In this document: in pieces, positions 1 to 7,204 of the stretch
Numbering within the stretch: position 1 is the stretch's first letter
Layout: the number at the start of each line of letters is the position of its first letter
Assembly: GCF_011759705.1 (NCBI RefSeq)
Contig: NZ_JAAOZF010000002.1
Location: 124,001 to 188,000 of the forward strand
Origin: Microbacterium ulmi
GTDB taxonomy: Bacteria > Actinomycetota > Actinomycetes > Actinomycetales > Microbacteriaceae
Reading direction: 5' to 3'
Length of the DNA: 64,000 nucleotides
Position numbers and translations under genes: made by a program
The notes under the pieces: model-generated
Databases searched by the model: none
Seen by the model: the letters and a program-made list of their open reading frames with translations, nothing else
What the model was told of the DNA's origin: nothing

Positions 1-85
1 CGAGCGTGCCGACGAGCACGATCGCGACGCGCCACCAGAGCTGCGGCGATCTCCAGACGGGTGGCGCTGACTGCTTCGTGCCCAC
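1..85 (-). CDS. N-terminal end of a membrane protein (runs off the left edge)
   Basis: Only the first 28 codons are in the window. The GTG start at 83-85 follows a GGAGG box 4 nt upstream, and a consensus-like promoter lies at 113-142 on the same strand. The peptide begins MGTKQSAPPVWRSPQLWW and then turns into a hydrophobic stretch (RVAIVLVGTL), the look of a cytoplasmic N-terminus entering a first membrane segment. The family cannot be told from this fragment. The call rests on promoter, ribosome site and hydrophobicity agreeing with one another. Confidence 0.45.
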   Translation of the reverse strand, partial: MGTKQSAPPVWRSPQLWWRVAIVLVGTL

Positions 86-112
86 GCGGCCTCCAGTTCG
101 TCGAGCCACAGA

Positions 113-142
113 ACGCTAGATGCCGCGCGGGCGCGCTGTCAA
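113..142 (-). promoter_or_regulatory. Probable sigma-70-type promoter of the left-edge gene
   Basis: Read on the minus strand, a perfect TTGACA (137-142) is followed 18 nt later by TAGCGT (113-118), with the GTG start 28 nt downstream of the -10. A perfect -35 hexamer is unusual in this window, where most promoters show only a good -10. Confidence 0.5.
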
Positions 143-187
143 AACGGGGGTCGTACGCGGGAACAGACCGCCGTACCGAAAGAGAGA

Positions 188-217
188 GGGCCCACCTCCG
201 GGGGTCGAGGTGGGCCC
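188..217. terminator. Perfect 11-bp inverted repeat, terminator-like hairpin
   Basis: GGGCCCACCTC (188-198) and GAGGTGGGCCC (207-217) pair perfectly across an 8-nt loop. On the minus strand it is followed by TCTCTCTTT, which suits a leftward terminator, but no leftward gene is evident on its right. It may instead be a bidirectional barrier between the left-edge gene and the gene at 380. The rest of 86-379 holds the two regulatory sites listed here and no coding sequence that I can support. Confidence 0.45.
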
Positions 218-315
218 ATGACGAAGCGGCGCGCGACCGGATGCATTCGGCGCGGTCCTCCCGGGGACTGCCTTCGACGTCATGACGAGCCTGACAGGCC
301 AGACTGTGAGGACTC

Positions 316-330
316 TGTGGTCAGACCGCA
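316..330. promoter_or_regulatory. Palindromic operator copy 1 (TGTGGTCAGACCGCA)
   Basis: One mismatch from the consensus TGTGGTCnGACCACA that recurs at 1865, 6383 and 6408. It lies 50 bp upstream of the DksA/TraR-like start. The only nearby -10, TAGGCT at 365-370, has no good -35. The site is centred about 55 bp before the predicted transcription start, which would suit either an activator or an upstream repressor. Half-sites of the TGGTC/GACCA kind are known for FadR-subfamily GntR regulators; which protein binds here is not shown. Confidence 0.5.
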
Positions 331-379
331 AGGAGCCTGCCCGGATGTCGAGAGATCGCCGCGCTAGGCTCGACGGGTC

Positions 380-730
380 ATGACGACGGATGCTCATCGG
401 CTGCTCGCCGACCTCAGGGTCGCCACGCTCGCGCGCATCGCCCAGCTCGACGACGAGATGGCAGACCTCCGTGCCGACCGCGCGATCGACAGCGCCGACG
501 ACGAGCACGACCCCGAAGGAGTCACGCTCTCGGGGGAGTGGTCGCTGCTCGCGGGGCTGCGCGACGAAGCGTCCAGGACGCTCGGCGAGATCGACCTGGC
601 TCTCGCGAGAGTGGCGGACGGAACGTACGGCACATGCGTCGACTGCGGTCGCGCGATCCCCGACGCGCGGCTCCGCGCCCGCCCCACGGCGCTGCGGTGC
701 GTCGCGTGCGCCGAGCGGGCGGGGCAGTGA
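380..730 (+). CDS. DksA/TraR-family C4 zinc-finger protein
   Basis: 116 residues, the usual size of small TraR/DksA-like proteins. The N-terminal ~75 residues are charged and helical, consistent with a coiled coil. The C-terminus carries a C4 zinc finger, CVDCGRAIP then CVACAERA, matching the dksA_traR motif. Relatives act in the RNA polymerase secondary channel; whether this one does is inference. The ATG lies 10 nt after the -10 TAGGCT (365-370) and lacks a Shine-Dalgarno box. Its TGA overlaps the next ATG by one base (TGATG), so the two genes are probably translationally coupled. Confidence 0.8.
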   Translation: MTTDAHRLLADLRVATLARIAQLDDEMADLRADRAIDSADDEHDPEGVTLSGEWSLLAGLRDEASRTLGEIDLALARVADGTYGTCVDCGRAIPDARLRARPTALRCVACAERAGQ

Positions 731-1146
731 TGTCGTTCGGCTCAGGCGCAGGGCGAAGGGTCCTCGCGGACCGGGAGGCATGTCCGTGCGGAAGCGGCGG
801 CGCATACGGGGGATGCTGCGGCCCCGTCATCCGCGGCGGTGCTGCCCCCACGGCCGAAGCGCTCATGCGTTCGCGATACACGGCGTTCGCCGTCGGCGAC
901 GAGAGGCACCTGCTCGCGACCTGGCATCCCCGCACGCGTCCTGACGTGCTCGAGCTCGACCCGCGCCTGACGTGGACGCGGCTCGAGATCCTCGCCGTCG
1001 ATGAGGGTGTGGACGGCGACGAGACCGGCGTCGTGGAGTTCCGCGCCGAGTGGCGCGGGGGCGGCGGCCGCGGCATCCTTCACGAGCGCAGCAGTTTCAC
1101 GCGGCTGCGGGGCCGCTGGTGCTACCTCGACGGCGAGGTCGAGTGA
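730..1146 (+). CDS. YchJ-like / UPF0225 SEC-C motif protein
   Basis: 138 residues. It opens with a SEC-C-type metal-binding motif (CPCGSGGAYGGCC) followed by an NTF2-like fold segment with the family signature ALMRSRYTAFAVGD. The second half contains a TWTRLEIL strand and a ...EFRAEW...LHERSSF...RWCYLDGE pattern typical of UPF0225/YchJ. Only one SEC-C motif is present; E. coli YchJ has one at each end. The molecular role of the family is not established. The start overlaps the stop of the zinc-finger gene (TGATG), so both are likely co-transcribed. Confidence 0.8.
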   Translation: MSFGSGAGRRVLADREACPCGSGGAYGGCCGPVIRGGAAPTAEALMRSRYTAFAVGDERHLLATWHPRTRPDVLELDPRLTWTRLEILAVDEGVDGDETGVVEFRAEWRGGGGRGILHERSSFTRLRGRWCYLDGEVE

Positions 1147-1204
1147 CGCGCTGAGCGCGGTCGCGTCGGCAGACCGAGCGCCTCTGGCGGCGAGACGGCT
1201 TCGA

Positions 1205-1828
1205 TCACAGCAGCGCGAGCGCCTGGTTCCGTCTGACCGCTTCGATCCAGTCGGCGTGCGTGCGCGACGAGCACACGACGCCGAGTCTCGACTCATGGCC
1301 GACGTCCTCCAGGAGCAGCACGATCTCGGTGCGGGGGCTCGTCCAGGCGGCCATGAGCCGCAGGTCGCCTCTGCGGACCGCTGCGCCCCACTGGTCCCGC
1401 GGCACGCGCCGAGCGGCGGGCTCCCAGACCGGACGGTCGACGACGGGATCGCCGTGGTCCTTCGAGAGGAGCGTCGTGAACGAGCCGAACGCGTCGACAT
1501 AGTGCTGCGGACTCGGGTAGCGGTCGGCGACGACGTACCGCCCCGCGACGAGGAGCCCCTCGACGTACTCGTAGCCGATGGTGACGCGGCGGGAGTCGAT
1601 CGTCGACGCGTAGAGCATCAGCCGGTCGTCGCCGTGGAGGAGCGCGGCATCCTCCTGCACGTCGTCGACGGAGTCGCCCCAGCGGGCACTGCGGAAGTCG
1701 GGTCGGCCGTCGTCGGCGGGCGCGACGGCGGGTGGGCGCATCCGGTGACGATCGGTCCAGCCGCGTCCGTCCCAGAATGTCTCCCACTCCGCTCCGTCGG
1801 GATACCAGCCGGCGGGAATCGAGTTCAT
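1205..1828 (-). CDS. DUF2510-domain protein of unknown function
   Basis: 207 residues starting at ATG 1826-1828. Residues 5-25 (AGWYPDG...ETFWDGRGWT) are a clear DUF2510 module, a short tryptophan-rich motif usually found at the N-terminus of actinobacterial membrane or secreted proteins. The remainder is soluble, mixed alpha/beta, with no membrane segment or catalytic motif that I recognise. It converges on the YchJ-like gene. A perfect copy of the 15-bp palindrome (1865-1879) lies 36 bp upstream of the start, making this gene the simplest candidate target of that operator. Confidence 0.7.
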   Translation of the reverse strand: MNSIPAGWYPDGAEWETFWDGRGWTDRHRMRPPAVAPADDGRPDFRSARWGDSVDDVQEDAALLHGDDRLMLYASTIDSRRVTIGYEYVEGLLVAGRYVVADRYPSPQHYVDAFGSFTTLLSKDHGDPVVDRPVWEPAARRVPRDQWGAAVRRGDLRLMAAWTSPRTEIVLLLEDVGHESRLGVVCSSRTHADWIEAVRRNQALALL

Positions 1829-1864
1829 GATCACGCTCGCACGAGGACGCAGAAGTATGGACAA

Positions 1865-1879
1865 TGTGGTCTGACCACA
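1865..1879. promoter_or_regulatory. Palindromic operator copy 2, perfect (TGTGGTCTGACCACA)
   Basis: A perfect 7+1+7 palindrome. It is 36 bp upstream of the DUF2510 start, and on that strand CATACT, a plausible -10, follows after 5 nt. It is centred about 100 bp before the predicted rpsA start site, so control of the DUF2510 gene is the simpler reading. Confidence 0.55.
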
Positions 1880-1935
1880 ATACCGAGCGGTCCTGACAGG
1901 ACGGTGGGAACCGCGATGACGGGCACAGGGAAGCC

Positions 1936-1964
1936 TTCGGGGCGCGTCCGCGTTCTGATACCCT
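1936..1964 (+). promoter_or_regulatory. Probable rpsA promoter
   Basis: An extended -10, TGATACCCT (TACCCT at 1959-1964), stands 17 nt after a poor -35 (TTCGGG, 1936-1941). This implies an untranslated leader of about 150 nt for rpsA, long by the standard of this window and compatible with leader-mediated control of S1. Confidence 0.45.
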
Positions 1965-2121
1965 GGAGTGTCACTCGTGTGGCTTAGTCGCCGTGCGTTC
2001 ATGACATCGCAAGAACAATCCGCTTCGCTTCGGCTCGAGGCATCCGTCCGCGCATCTCGCGGGTCGGAGGTCGCGAAAGGCTGAGGCCCGACACCCAAAC
2101 CCAACAAGGACAACCCACTAC

Positions 2122-3573
2122 ATGACTACCGCAACGACCGCCCCGGCCACCAAGCAGGTCGCGATCAACGACATCGGATCTGCCGAGGACTTCCTGGCCG
2201 CGGTCGAGAAGACTCTGAAGTTCTTCAACGACGGCGACCTCATCGAGGGCACCGTCGTGAAGATCGACCGCGACGAGGTGCTCCTCGACGTCGGCTACAA
2301 GACCGAGGGCGTCATCCCCTCGCGCGAGCTTTCCATCAAGCACGACGTCGACCCCAACGAGGTCGTCAAGGTCGGCGACGAGGTCGAGGCCCTCGTCCTC
2401 CAGAAGGAGGACAAGGAAGGTCGCCTCATCCTCTCCAAGAAGCGCGCGCAGTACGAGCGCGCCTGGGGCGACGTCGAGAAGATCAAGGAGAACGACGGCG
2501 TCGTGACCGGCTCGGTCATCGAGGTCGTCAAGGGCGGCCTCATCGTCGACATCGGCCTCCGCGGCTTCCTCCCCGCCTCGCTCATCGAGCTTCGTCGCGT
2601 CCGCGACCTCACGCCGTACCTCGGCCAGGAGATCGAGGCGAAGATCCTCGAGCTCGACAAGAACCGCAACAACGTCGTGCTCTCGCGCCGCGCCCTGCTC
2701 GAGCAGACGCAGTCCGAGTCGCGCACCACGTTCCTCAACAACCTGCACAAGGGCCAGGTCCGCAAGGGCACGGTCTCGTCGATCGTCAACTTCGGTGCGT
2801 TCGTCGACCTGGGCGGCGTGGACGGTCTCGTGCACGTCTCCGAGCTGTCGTGGAAGCACATCGAGCACGCCTCCGAGGTCGTCGAGGTGGGCCAGGAGGT
2901 CACCGTCGAGATCCTCGAGGTCGACCTCGACCGCGAGCGCGTGTCGCTCTCGCTCAAGGCGACGCAGGAGGACCCGTGGCAGGTCTTCGCCCGCACGCAC
3001 GCGATCGGCCAGGTCGCGCCGGGCAAGGTCACCAAGCTCGTCCCGTTCGGCGCGTTCGTTCGCGTCGCGGACGGCATCGAGGGCCTCGTGCACATCTCGG
3101 AGCTGTCGGGCAAGCACGTCGAGCTCGCCGAGCAGGTCGTGTCGGTCGGCGAAGAGGTCTTCGTCAAGATCATCGACATCGACCTCGAGCGTCGCCGCAT
3201 CTCGCTCTCGCTCAAGCAGGCGAACGAGTCGGTCGACCCCTTCGGCACCGAGTTCGACCCCGCCCTCTACGGCATGGTCACGGAGTACGACGAGAACGGG
3301 GAGTACAAGTACCCCGAGGGCTTCGACCCCGAGACCAACGCATGGCTCGAAGGCTTCGACGAGCAGCGTGAGAAGTGGGAGCAGGAGTACGCCGCTGCCC
3401 AGGGTCGCTGGGAGGCGCACAAGGCTGCTGTCGCCAAGGCCCTCGAGGCCGAGGCTGCCGCTCCGGTCGAGACCGGCGGATCGTCGTTCTCCTCCGACTC
3501 GTCGAACGTCGGCGGCACGCTGGCCGACGACGAGGCTCTCGCGGCCCTGCGTGAGAAGCTCTCGGGTCGCTGA
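2122..3573 (+). CDS. rpsA: 30S ribosomal protein S1
   Basis: 483 residues, the usual length of the four-domain actinobacterial S1. Four S1/OB repeats are visible at roughly residues 38-107, 124-190, 211-280 and 296-366, the third and fourth with the textbook VNFGAFVDLGGVDGLVHVSE and VPFGAFVRVADGIEGLVHIS cores. About 110 acidic, alanine-rich residues follow. S1 binds mRNA on the 30S subunit and helps initiation on weak ribosome sites. The start is preceded by AAGGAC. Codon use is strongly biased to C-ending codons, as expected for a highly expressed gene. A strong terminator follows immediately. Confidence 0.98.
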   Translation: MTTATTAPATKQVAINDIGSAEDFLAAVEKTLKFFNDGDLIEGTVVKIDRDEVLLDVGYKTEGVIPSRELSIKHDVDPNEVVKVGDEVEALVLQKEDKEGRLILSKKRAQYERAWGDVEKIKENDGVVTGSVIEVVKGGLIVDIGLRGFLPASLIELRRVRDLTPYLGQEIEAKILELDKNRNNVVLSRRALLEQTQSESRTTFLNNLHKGQVRKGTVSSIVNFGAFVDLGGVDGLVHVSELSWKHIEHASEVVEVGQEVTVEILEVDLDRERVSLSLKATQEDPWQVFARTHAIGQVAPGKVTKLVPFGAFVRVADGIEGLVHISELSGKHVELAEQVVSVGEEVFVKIIDIDLERRRISLSLKQANESVDPFGTEFDPALYGMVTEYDENGEYKYPEGFDPETNAWLEGFDEQREKWEQEYAAAQGRWEAHKAAVAKALEAEAAAPVETGGSSFSSDSSNVGGTLADDEALAALREKLSGR

Positions 3574-3605
3574 TCGACTGAGCGCGTCGCCGAACGGCGA
3601 CCGCT

Positions 3606-3640
3606 AGAGAGGGGCCGGGATGCTGCATCCCGGCCTCTCT
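3606..3640 (+). terminator. Intrinsic terminator of rpsA
   Basis: CCGGGATGC (3615-3623) and GCATCCCGG (3625-3633) form the inner stem, extended by AGAGAGG (3606-3612) and CCTCTCT (3634-3640), and followed by TGTCTC. It lies 33 bp past the rpsA stop and could also stop leftward transcripts of the sipW operon. Confidence 0.8.
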
Positions 3641-3843
3641 TGTCTCCCGGCGTGGCTTGTCGCATGCCCGTCCTGTGCGCGGGTCCGCCGTCCCGAATCG
3701 GCCCGTCGAGCCGAGTGCGTCCCGTCCCGCGCTCGATCCGGCCCCCCGGCCGGCTGACCGCGGCGGCGCATCGATGGCCGCGGCCCGCGACGGAGCAGCC
3801 TGCGGCGTGTTCGCCTCCCGCGAGGCGGCGCCGACTGCCTTGT

Positions 3844-4512
3844 TCAGGCGGTCTCGCGCGGCTCCATCGCGCAGGCGTCCTCGGCCAGGCGATCCTTCTC
3901 CGCGTCGCGCTCGCGCTTCTTCGCGACCGCTGCAGAGACGATGGTGTATCCCCCGTACGCGAAGAGCGCACCGGCGGCGGTCGGGACGATCCAGTGCTTG
4001 TGCTGCACGTTGACCCAGTTGCTGACCCAGCCCAGCAGCGGGATCGAGTACATGAGGACGGCCCGCACCTGCTTGCCGTAGACGGGATCGTCGACCGTCG
4101 CGTTCGCGTCGCCCTGCGTCGTGAAGACGAACGTGCCGTCCTGATGCTGCGTGATGCCGACGACGCGGTGCGTCACGAGCGTCGGGTCGAGCGGATATGG
4201 CTGGAAGGACACGACATCGCCGATCCGGAGCTCCTCGGGGGTCACGGGTCTCACGATGAGGAGCGTGCCGACGGGGAGGGTGGGCTGCATCGACGGCGAC
4301 AGCACCGTCAGCGGCACGCCTCCGACGACCTTCGGAACGATGATCGTGAGCACGGCGATGAGGAGCACGAGACCGAGCATGCCGGCACTGATGCCGTACC
4401 AGAGCGAGTGCAGGATCGGATGCCGGTCGGCGAACGTGCGCCGCGCGGGTTCGACCTCAGAAGTCGCGGTGCGAACCGGAAGGGTCGTCACCTCGAGGGG
4501 TGCGGTGGTCAT
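3844..4512 (-). CDS. sipW: SipW-type signal peptidase I
   Basis: 222 residues. Membrane segments lie near residues 36-60 and 175-195. The catalytic serine is S74 in LSPSMQPTL. The position held by lysine in ordinary bacterial signal peptidases is a histidine, H115 in LVTHRVVG, with GDANATVDD following from residue 134. This Ser/His arrangement is the ER/SipW type (MEROPS S26B), which matures alternate-type substrates such as TasA. It is the last gene of a three-gene minus-strand operon, 15 nt after two proteins that carry matching signal peptides, so these are its likely substrates. Assigned by family and context. Confidence 0.9.
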   Translation of the reverse strand: MTTAPLEVTTLPVRTATSEVEPARRTFADRHPILHSLWYGISAGMLGLVLLIAVLTIIVPKVVGGVPLTVLSPSMQPTLPVGTLLIVRPVTPEELRIGDVVSFQPYPLDPTLVTHRVVGITQHQDGTFVFTTQGDANATVDDPVYGKQVRAVLMYSIPLLGWVSNWVNVQHKHWIVPTAAGALFAYGGYTIVSAAVAKKRERDAEKDRLAEDACAMEPRETA

Positions 4513-4527
4513 GCTGCGGCCTCCTCA

Positions 4528-5649
4528 TCAGGTGGCGGTGGGGACGTCGGGCGCGAGAGCCGTCTCCTCGGGCTTGAGCGCCGGCTCGCCGCGTGCGGCC
4601 CGCATCGATGACGGGTCGCCGGCGCTCGGCGCCGGCTCGTCGGATGCCGGTGCGTCGGGCACCGACGCCGATTCGGCCTGTGCAGATTCGAAGACCAGGA
4701 ACCGATCCGACTCCGAGTCGAACCTCGCGAAGAACGTGCCGATCGCGACGATCGTCCCGGGGTCGCCTTCAGGTGTGATGATGACGTCGAACGACTGGCC
4801 CGTGTCCGCCGCATCGGGGGTGACGATCCCCGCCGCCCTCAGCTTGCTGTCGTCGACGCGGACGAAGGGGGATCCAGAGCTCACTCCGTCGCGCGTGAAG
4901 GTGTGACCGTCGAGCCGCCAGTCGTAGAACTCGTGGGTCGCGCTCTCGAGAGCCGCGAACGCGAAGACCACCTCACGCGGGCTGTTCGAGCCGTCGCCCT
5001 CGACGACCGGGGCCGAGGTCTGCTCTTCCGGCGGAGTCAGCTGACCTGCGGGCGGGGGAGGCGGCTCGAGCGGCTCGAGCGGACTCTCCCCCGAGAGAAG
5101 CGATGGTCTCCAGTCGTCCTCGGAGCACGAGAGCTGAAGGTCGGTGGAGCTGGAGCGCAAGAACCAGACGGGAACCTGAACGAGAAGAGTCTCGTCCGGT
5201 GGCGTCGCTCTCACCGTCACCCAAATCGGGGTGGGCGTCCCGAGCGGGAGGCCGATGACCTCTTGCGCCTTGCTCGCATGGTCTGAGCTGAGCTCCTCGC
5301 CGGTCTTGTGGATCGAGTCGAACCATCGCTTCTCCTCGATGCGGGTCTCGCCGACGTACCAGTCCGAGAATCCGCCGAACTGCGTGCCCGCACCCAGGAG
5401 CACCTTGCCCCAGCCGCCCCCGTCGGCCCCTCGCGTGCAGGTGCCGAACTGCTCCGGCGTGCCCGGGGTCGGAGCCGGCTGCAACTGGATCACGCCGAGA
5501 TCCGCCTCGATCGAGTCGCTCCAGAGCGCATACGTGCCCCCAGCGGCACTGAGCACGAGGGTCGCCGCAGCGACCGCGGCCGAAGCCGTGATCAGGGCAG
5601 CGCCTGTGCGCGTACGGCGAGGCGCCGTGCGGCGGCTGGGGGCGTTCAC
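4528..5649 (-). CDS. Large SipW-dependent-type secreted protein of unknown function
   Basis: 373 residues from a GTG start with GGAG 10 nt upstream. An arginine-rich N-terminus and a hydrophobic stretch (residues ~17-38) end in TYALWSD (39-45), the cleavage-region signature of SipW substrates. The secreted part has two cysteines (FGTCTRG, LSCSEDD), a Pro/Glu-rich linker near residues 190-215, a second domain, and a Pro/Ala/Glu-rich acidic tail from about residue 325. No enzyme motif is visible. It is roughly twice the length of typical TasA-like proteins and may be an anchor or cap partner of the smaller one upstream; that role is inference. Confidence 0.75.
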   Translation of the reverse strand: MNAPSRRTAPRRTRTGAALITASAAVAAATLVLSAAGGTYALWSDSIEADLGVIQLQPAPTPGTPEQFGTCTRGADGGGWGKVLLGAGTQFGGFSDWYVGETRIEEKRWFDSIHKTGEELSSDHASKAQEVIGLPLGTPTPIWVTVRATPPDETLLVQVPVWFLRSSSTDLQLSCSEDDWRPSLLSGESPLEPLEPPPPPAGQLTPPEEQTSAPVVEGDGSNSPREVVFAFAALESATHEFYDWRLDGHTFTRDGVSSGSPFVRVDDSKLRAAGIVTPDAADTGQSFDVIITPEGDPGTIVAIGTFFARFDSESDRFLVFESAQAESASVPDAPASDEPAPSAGDPSSMRAARGEPALKPEETALAPDVPTAT

Positions 5650-5677
5650 TATGCGATCTCCAGTTCAACTAGAGCGG

Positions 5678-6232
5678 TTACGGAGTCGCGAGGGGGCGCT
5701 GCTGGGTGAGCTTGAACGTGATGCCACTCAGCCCGATGGTTGCACCTTGTCCTTCCGCGCCATCGACCGCCTCCTTGTCCCACGACACACGGAGCGTGAA
5801 GGGATGGCTGAGGGTGGTGGACCCGCCCGGATTGACATAATCGATCTCGTCGCCATTCACGAACTCAACTTCGATTCCGAGAGCGTCCAGGTCGGCAGAG
5901 CCCCCGATCGACCCCGGAACCACCGACAGAATGGCCTGAAGGTTGTTTCCGGTTGCGGTCAATTCGACGTTTCCTCGGTACTCGAGCACGTCGCCCGGCA
6001 CCATCACAAAATTCCCGATGACGAGCTCTTCTTCTTCTCTCGCATCGGGGGACACGTCCCACCATTTGCCCGTCACACTTTGGGGATCCGTGAACTGGAG
6101 AGTCCCGGCAGTGATCACTCCAGCGTCCTGTCCGGGGAGCGTGTCGTTCCACAGCGCGAAGGTGCCTGCCCCGCCGAGAAGCAGCGCACCCCCGGCAGCC
6201 GACGCGATCGCGCCCTTTACAAACTTGTTCAT
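5678..6232 (-). CDS. TasA-like protein with alternate-type signal peptide
   Basis: 184 residues. It starts MNKFVKG, has a glycine/alanine-rich hydrophobic core, and reaches TFALWND at residues 24-30, the SipW cleavage-region signature also seen in B. subtilis TasA and TapA. The mature part is beta-rich, without cysteines, and of a size to fit a TasA/camelysin-like secreted subunit. AGGACAAAG just before ATG 6230-6232 fixes the start; an in-frame upstream extension to 6370 would spoil the signal peptide. It is the first gene of the operon, 28 nt ahead of the larger secreted protein. Fibre formation is known for TasA but not shown here. Confidence 0.8.
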   Translation of the reverse strand: MNKFVKGAIASAAGGALLLGGAGTFALWNDTLPGQDAGVITAGTLQFTDPQSVTGKWWDVSPDAREEEELVIGNFVMVPGDVLEYRGNVELTATGNNLQAILSVVPGSIGGSADLDALGIEVEFVNGDEIDYVNPGGSTTLSHPFTLRVSWDKEAVDGAEGQGATIGLSGITFKLTQQRPLATP

Positions 6233-6376
6233 CTTTGTCCTGCCAATCGGGTTTGGCGGCAGGGCGAAGCAGTGCTCACAACGGTGTGCGTCGACCTGCC
6301 AGGGTGGGGCCGACCGCGCGGGTCGCGGCCGGTCGGGGAGACGATGCCCTATGGACTCCATCGCTTCCACATCTCC

Positions 6377-6406
6377 AGCCTATGTGGTGAGACCACAGGC
6401 CCCCAA
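6377..6406 (-). promoter_or_regulatory. Probable promoter of the TasA-like/SipW operon
   Basis: On the minus strand TTGGGG (6401-6406) and TAGGCT (6377-6382) are separated by 18 nt. One palindrome fills most of that spacer (6383-6397) and the other (6408-6422) abuts the -35 on its upstream side, so a bound protein would occlude polymerase. Confidence 0.5.
6383..6397. promoter_or_regulatory. Palindromic operator copy 3 (TGTGGTGAGACCACA)
   Basis: One mismatch from the consensus TGTGGTCnGACCACA. It lies inside the -35/-10 spacer of the TasA-like operon promoter. Confidence 0.6.
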
Positions 6407-6407
6407 C

Positions 6408-6422
6408 TGTGGTCGGACCACC
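6408..6422. promoter_or_regulatory. Palindromic operator copy 4 (TGTGGTCGGACCACC)
   Basis: One mismatch from the consensus. Its centre is 25 bp from that of copy 3, about two and a half helical turns, so the two dimers would sit on nearly opposite faces. It lies directly upstream of the -35. Confidence 0.6.
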
Positions 6423-6544
6423 CAGTACATTCCCAGTCGCAGCTTCCCACGGGCCGAAACCGGCCTCCGATCGAGGATGTCTTCGAGCGGTGGCGCGGGG
6501 GCGGCGACGACTCCTCCACGTTGGACCGTGGCATTCTCGTAGGC

Positions 6545-7156
6545 ATGCCCCTCATCGCGCTGACCGGCGGGATCGCGTCCGGCAAGTCGACCATCGCGCA
6601 GCGGCTCGCAGAGCACGGCGCCGTCGTGATCGACGCCGATCAGGTGGTCCGCGACGTGCAGCGGCCCCGCTCGCCGGTGCTCGACGCGATCGCGGAGGAG
6701 TTCGGCACGGCGATGATCCTTCCCGACGGATCGCTGGATCGCGCGGCGCTCGGCACGCGCGTGTTCGGCGACCCCGAGGCAGTCGCCAGGCTCAACACGA
6801 TCGTGCATCCCGCCGTGCGGGTCGAGTCCTGGCGGCGCTTTGCGGAGGCGTCGGCGGCCGACCCCGAGGCGGTGGTCGTCTACGACGTCCCGCTCCTGGT
6901 CGAGGCGCGCGTGGACGACCCTTGGGAGCTCATCGTCGTCGCGCATGCGCCCTCCGACGTGCGGCTGCGGCGACTGGTCGAACTGCGGGGGATGAGCGAG
7001 AAGGATGCCGCGGCCCGCATCGCGTCTCAGGTCTCGGACGACGCACGGCTCGCCGTCGCCGACGTCGTCATCGACACATCCGGGAGCATCGACGGGACGC
7101 TCCGCCAGGTCGACGAGCTCTGGGACCGGCTGCCGCGACTCATCGCACAGCGCTGA
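6545..7156 (+). CDS. coaE: Dephospho-CoA kinase
   Basis: 203 residues. It phosphorylates dephospho-CoA in the last step of coenzyme A synthesis. The P-loop GGIASGKS is at residues 8-15, followed by IDADQVVRDV, the HPAVR motif and VYDVPLLVE, all CoaE hallmarks. No ribosome site precedes the ATG, and CATTCT stands 7 nt upstream, so the message is probably leaderless. The short form matches other Microbacteriaceae; mycobacterial CoaE carries an additional C-terminal UPF0157 domain that is absent here. The rpsA-coaE-uvrB neighbourhood is conserved in actinobacteria, interrupted here by the SipW operon and a lipoprotein pair. Confidence 0.95.
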   Translation: MPLIALTGGIASGKSTIAQRLAEHGAVVIDADQVVRDVQRPRSPVLDAIAEEFGTAMILPDGSLDRAALGTRVFGDPEAVARLNTIVHPAVRVESWRRFAEASAADPEAVVVYDVPLLVEARVDDPWELIVVAHAPSDVRLRRLVELRGMSEKDAAARIASQVSDDARLAVADVVIDTSGSIDGTLRQVDELWDRLPRLIAQR

Positions 7157-7204
7157 GCGCTCCGACGGGCACGCGGACCTCGCGCGACGTGCCGCGGTCG
7201 CCGA

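Larger units (their letters stand above)
6233..6544. other. Divergent control region, TasA-like operon / coaE
   Basis: 312 bp without a gene. It holds the minus-strand promoter and both tandem palindromes (entries below), a leader of about 140 nt for the TasA-like gene, and on the plus side CATTCT, a possible -10 ending 7 nt before the coaE ATG. An ATG near 6370 opens a short in-frame leader extension that I do not accept as the real start. Confidence 0.6.

Noticed and set aside
1999..3420. Long open frame antisense to rpsA
   Set aside because: Arises from the C-ending codon bias of rpsA; the peptide is Asp/Leu/Arg-rich without domains. Similar long antisense frames over uvrA (13256-16237), uvrB, uvrC and sufB were rejected for the same reason.
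2795..3607. Ser/Arg-repeat protein in another frame of rpsA
   Set aside because: A frame-shifted reading of repetitive S1-domain codons; no start signal.
6233..6370. 46-residue N-terminal extension of the TasA-like protein
   Set aside because: It would bury the signal peptide, and a good ribosome site lies directly before the internal ATG.
5231..6544. In-frame upstream extension of coaE over the TasA-like operon
   Set aside because: CoaE homology and the P-loop begin right after the ATG at 6545; the extension is antisense to two well-supported secreted proteins.
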